Notes under the pieces: model-generated
Seen by the model: the letters and a program-made list of their open reading frames with translations, nothing else
What the model was told of the DNA's origin: nothing
Database searches by the model: none
Shown: positions 6,713-8,296 of the stretch, piece after piece
How the letters are laid out: each line of letters starts with the position of its first letter
How positions within the stretch are numbered: position 1 is the first letter of the stretch
Source: an uncultured Blautia sp.
GTDB taxonomy: Bacteria > Bacillota > Clostridia > Lachnospirales > Lachnospiraceae
Direction: 5' to 3'
NCBI GenBank assembly: GCA_902476765.1
Contig: CABSEJ010000141.1
Location: 1 to 8,296 of the forward strand
DNA: 8,296 nucleotides
Position numbers and translations under genes: made by a program

Positions 6713-6747
6713 CAGGGCAGAAGACAGAAGTTGTCTCCTCTGCCCTG
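6713..6747 (+). terminator. Stable hairpin between pyrC and pyrF, possible partial terminator or processing site
   Basis: CAGGGCAGA (6713-6721) pairs with TCTGCCCTG (6739-6747), and GACA (6723-6726) pairs with TGTC (6732-6735) at the top. Only three T follow (6748-6750), so it is not a strong intrinsic terminator. In the 92-nt gap between pyrC and pyrF it may lower readthrough or stabilise the pyrC message end. I see no second promoter with good boxes in the gap. Confidence 0.6.
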
Positions 6748-6792
6748 TTTGCTGAAAAAATAATCCTAAAAAAGAACCTTGGAGGAAAGAAA

Positions 6793-7722
6793 ATGATAAA
6801 CAAGCTTGTAGAAAATATTAAAAAAACCAACGCTCCTATTGTAGTAGGACTGGACCCTATGCTGAATTACATTCCTGCCCATATTCAGAAGAAGGCTTTT
6901 CAGGAGTACGGAGAGACTCTGGAAGGCGCAGGGGAGGCAATCTGGCAGTTTAATAAGGAAATTGTGGATAAGACCTGGGATTTGATTCCTGCGGTAAAAC
7001 CTCAGATTGCCATGTACGAACAGTTTGGTATTCCGGGGCTTATGGCCTACAAGAAAACCCTGGACTACTGTAAAGCTAAAGGTTTAGTGGTTATCGGAGA
7101 TATTAAAAGAGGGGATATTGGCTCTACCTCTGCTGCCTATGCAGTTGGACACCTTGGCAAGACCCAGATAGGCTCCAGCAAAGTGGCTGCTTTTGACGAG
7201 GATTTTGCCACCATTAACCCTTACATGGGTTCAGACAGTGTGAATCCCTTTGTTGACGTGTGTAAAGAAGAGAAGAAGGGTCTGTTTGTTCTGGTAAAAA
7301 CCTCCAATCCTTCCAGCGGAGAGTTCCAGGACCAGCTGGTTGACGGCAGACCGCTCTATGAGCTGGTAGGAGAGAAGGTAGCTCAGTGGGGAGAAAACTG
7401 CATGGGAGATTCCTACAGCTATGTAGGTGCTGTAGTAGGAGCTACTTACCCGGAAATGGGAAAAATTTTAAGAAGAATCATGCCGAAGGCTTATATTCTG
7501 GTGCCCGGTTACGGCGCTCAGGGAGGCCAGGGCAAAGATTTGGTACATTTCTTCAATGAAGACGGACTGGGAGCTATTGTAAATTCCTCCAGAGGCATTA
7601 TTGCGGCTTACAAGCAGGAGAAATACAGCCGTTTCGGCGAGGAAAACTTCGGTGACGCTTCCAGAGCGGCAGTGGAAGATATGATTGCAGATATTACAGG
7701 CGCCTTAAAGGCTGCCAGGTAA
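6793..7722 (+). CDS. pyrF: Orotidine 5'-phosphate decarboxylase, long (type 2) form (PyrF)
   Basis: This enzyme removes CO2 from OMP to give UMP, the last step of the pathway. The 309 residues match the long type 2 family rather than the ~235-residue Bacillus or E. coli form. Motifs in order are VVGLDP at 17-22 (substrate Asp), AVKPQIA with K69, the catalytic Lys-Asp block GDIKRGDIGST at 102-112 (K105 and D108, with D103), NPYMGSDS at 142-149, the phosphate-binding VPGYGAQGG at 237-245 and NSSRGI at 264-269. The ATG at 6793 has GGAGGA at 6781-6786 with six bases of spacing. pyrK begins ten bases after its stop codon, so the two are probably translated from one message. Nothing is missing. Confidence 0.96.
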   Translation: MINKLVENIKKTNAPIVVGLDPMLNYIPAHIQKKAFQEYGETLEGAGEAIWQFNKEIVDKTWDLIPAVKPQIAMYEQFGIPGLMAYKKTLDYCKAKGLVVIGDIKRGDIGSTSAAYAVGHLGKTQIGSSKVAAFDEDFATINPYMGSDSVNPFVDVCKEEKKGLFVLVKTSNPSSGEFQDQLVDGRPLYELVGEKVAQWGENCMGDSYSYVGAVVGATYPEMGKILRRIMPKAYILVPGYGAQGGQGKDLVHFFNEDGLGAIVNSSRGIIAAYKQEKYSRFGEENFGDASRAAVEDMIADITGALKAAR

Positions 7723-7732
7723 GGAGAGAATC

Positions 7733-8296
7733 ATGGCAAAAATAAAAATTACCAGCAGAATTATCAGCCAGGAGGAAATCAGTCCGGACATTTTCAGTCT
7801 GTGGCTGGAAGCAGGAGAGATTGCCTCCCAGGCAAAACCGGGGCAGTTTATCTCTGTATACTGCCAGGATTCCGGTAGAATTCTCCCAAGACCTATCAGT
7901 ATCTGTGAAATAGACAGAGAGAAGGGAGCACTGCGAATCGTTTATAGAATCGCAGGGGCAGGTACAGAGGAATTTTCTCAGAAAAAGCCGGGAGAAACCC
8001 TGGATATTCTGGGCCCTCTGGGAAATGGTTTCCCTATGGAGGAGATAAAAGGAAAGCGTGTGTTTTTAATGGGGGGAGGCATTGGAATCCCGCCTATGGT
8101 CCAGACAGCTAAAGAAGCCCAGGCCCAGGTAACAGTGATTGCAGGGTACCGGAACAAAGATGTGTTTCTGAAGGAAGAGCTTCAGGCAGCAGGAGACTTG
8201 GTCATTGCCACAGAGGACGGCAGCCTTGGCGTTAAGGGTAATGTATTGGATGCAGTGAGAGAGAAAGGCCTGGAAGGCGACGTGATTTTTGCCTGC
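7733..8296 (+). CDS. pyrK: Dihydroorotate dehydrogenase B electron-transfer subunit (PyrK), 3'-truncated by the window
   Basis: PyrK passes electrons from dihydroorotate oxidation in PyrD to NAD+ through FAD and a 2Fe-2S cluster. The 188 codons present follow one open frame with no stop up to the last base. They show an FAD-binding barrel with RPIS at 53-56 and YRIAGAGTEEFS at 71-82 (FAD phosphate region). DILGPLGNGF at 91-100 and the nucleotide-binding GGGIGIPPM at 114-122 follow, then TEDGSLGVKG at 160-169. The sequence ends at IFAC, where family members continue with a GP motif. The Cys cluster for 2Fe-2S lies in the missing ~65 residues, so it cannot be checked. The start ATG at 7733 has AAGGAG (7721-7726) overlapping the pyrF stop, which suggests translational coupling. 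pyrD is expected next. Confidence 0.95.
   Translation, partial: MAKIKITSRIISQEEISPDIFSLWLEAGEIASQAKPGQFISVYCQDSGRILPRPISICEIDREKGALRIVYRIAGAGTEEFSQKKPGETLDILGPLGNGFPMEEIKGKRVFLMGGGIGIPPMVQTAKEAQAQVTVIAGYRNKDVFLKEELQAAGDLVIATEDGSLGVKGNVLDAVREKGLEGDVIFAC

Overview
The window looks like chromosome of a Gram-positive anaerobe of the Clostridia, most likely a gut Lachnospiraceae (Blautia-like). This is inferred from strong AGGAGG-type ribosome binding sites, the PyrK (NAD-linked, class 1B dihydroorotate dehydrogenase) pyrimidine route, the GH2/GH43 glycan genes and the style of the proteins. No database search was possible.

The left part (1 to about 2450) is the remains of a carbohydrate-use locus. 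It starts with the DNA-binding end of an AraC-family regulator (+), whose 3' end carries a run of nine G that decides its reading frame. Next comes a minus-strand GH43 beta-xylosidase-type gene that is clearly dead. Its first ~35 codons are gone, it has a small frame-breaking deletion near 1635, and a larger internal deletion near 1488 removes the catalytic acid region. At about 1880 the GH43 remnant abuts, head to head, the last ~145 codons of a sugar ABC transporter solute-binding protein on the plus strand. One deletion that removed the 5' ends of two divergent genes, plus whatever lay between them, would explain this junction. An assembly misjoin is the alternative.

The middle part (about 2395 to 4864) holds one intact glycan gene, a 754-residue cytoplasmic GH2 beta-galactosidase/beta-glucuronidase-type enzyme (minus). 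It shares a bidirectional terminator with the transporter remnant.

The right part (4865 to 8296) is housekeeping. A cold-shock protein gene (minus) has a near-consensus promoter, a leader of about 140 nt with a large inverted repeat, and a strong terminator. Divergent from it is a pyrimidine biosynthesis operon (plus): pyrC (dihydroorotase), pyrF (OMP decarboxylase, long type) and the start of pyrK, which runs off the window. With pyrD and pyrE presumably beyond the edge, these encode the later steps of UMP synthesis.

I found no RNA gene, CRISPR array, insertion sequence or novel defence-type system. The most informative signals are the multi-lesion decay and deletion junction, the homopolymer in the regulator, and the cold-shock leader structure.
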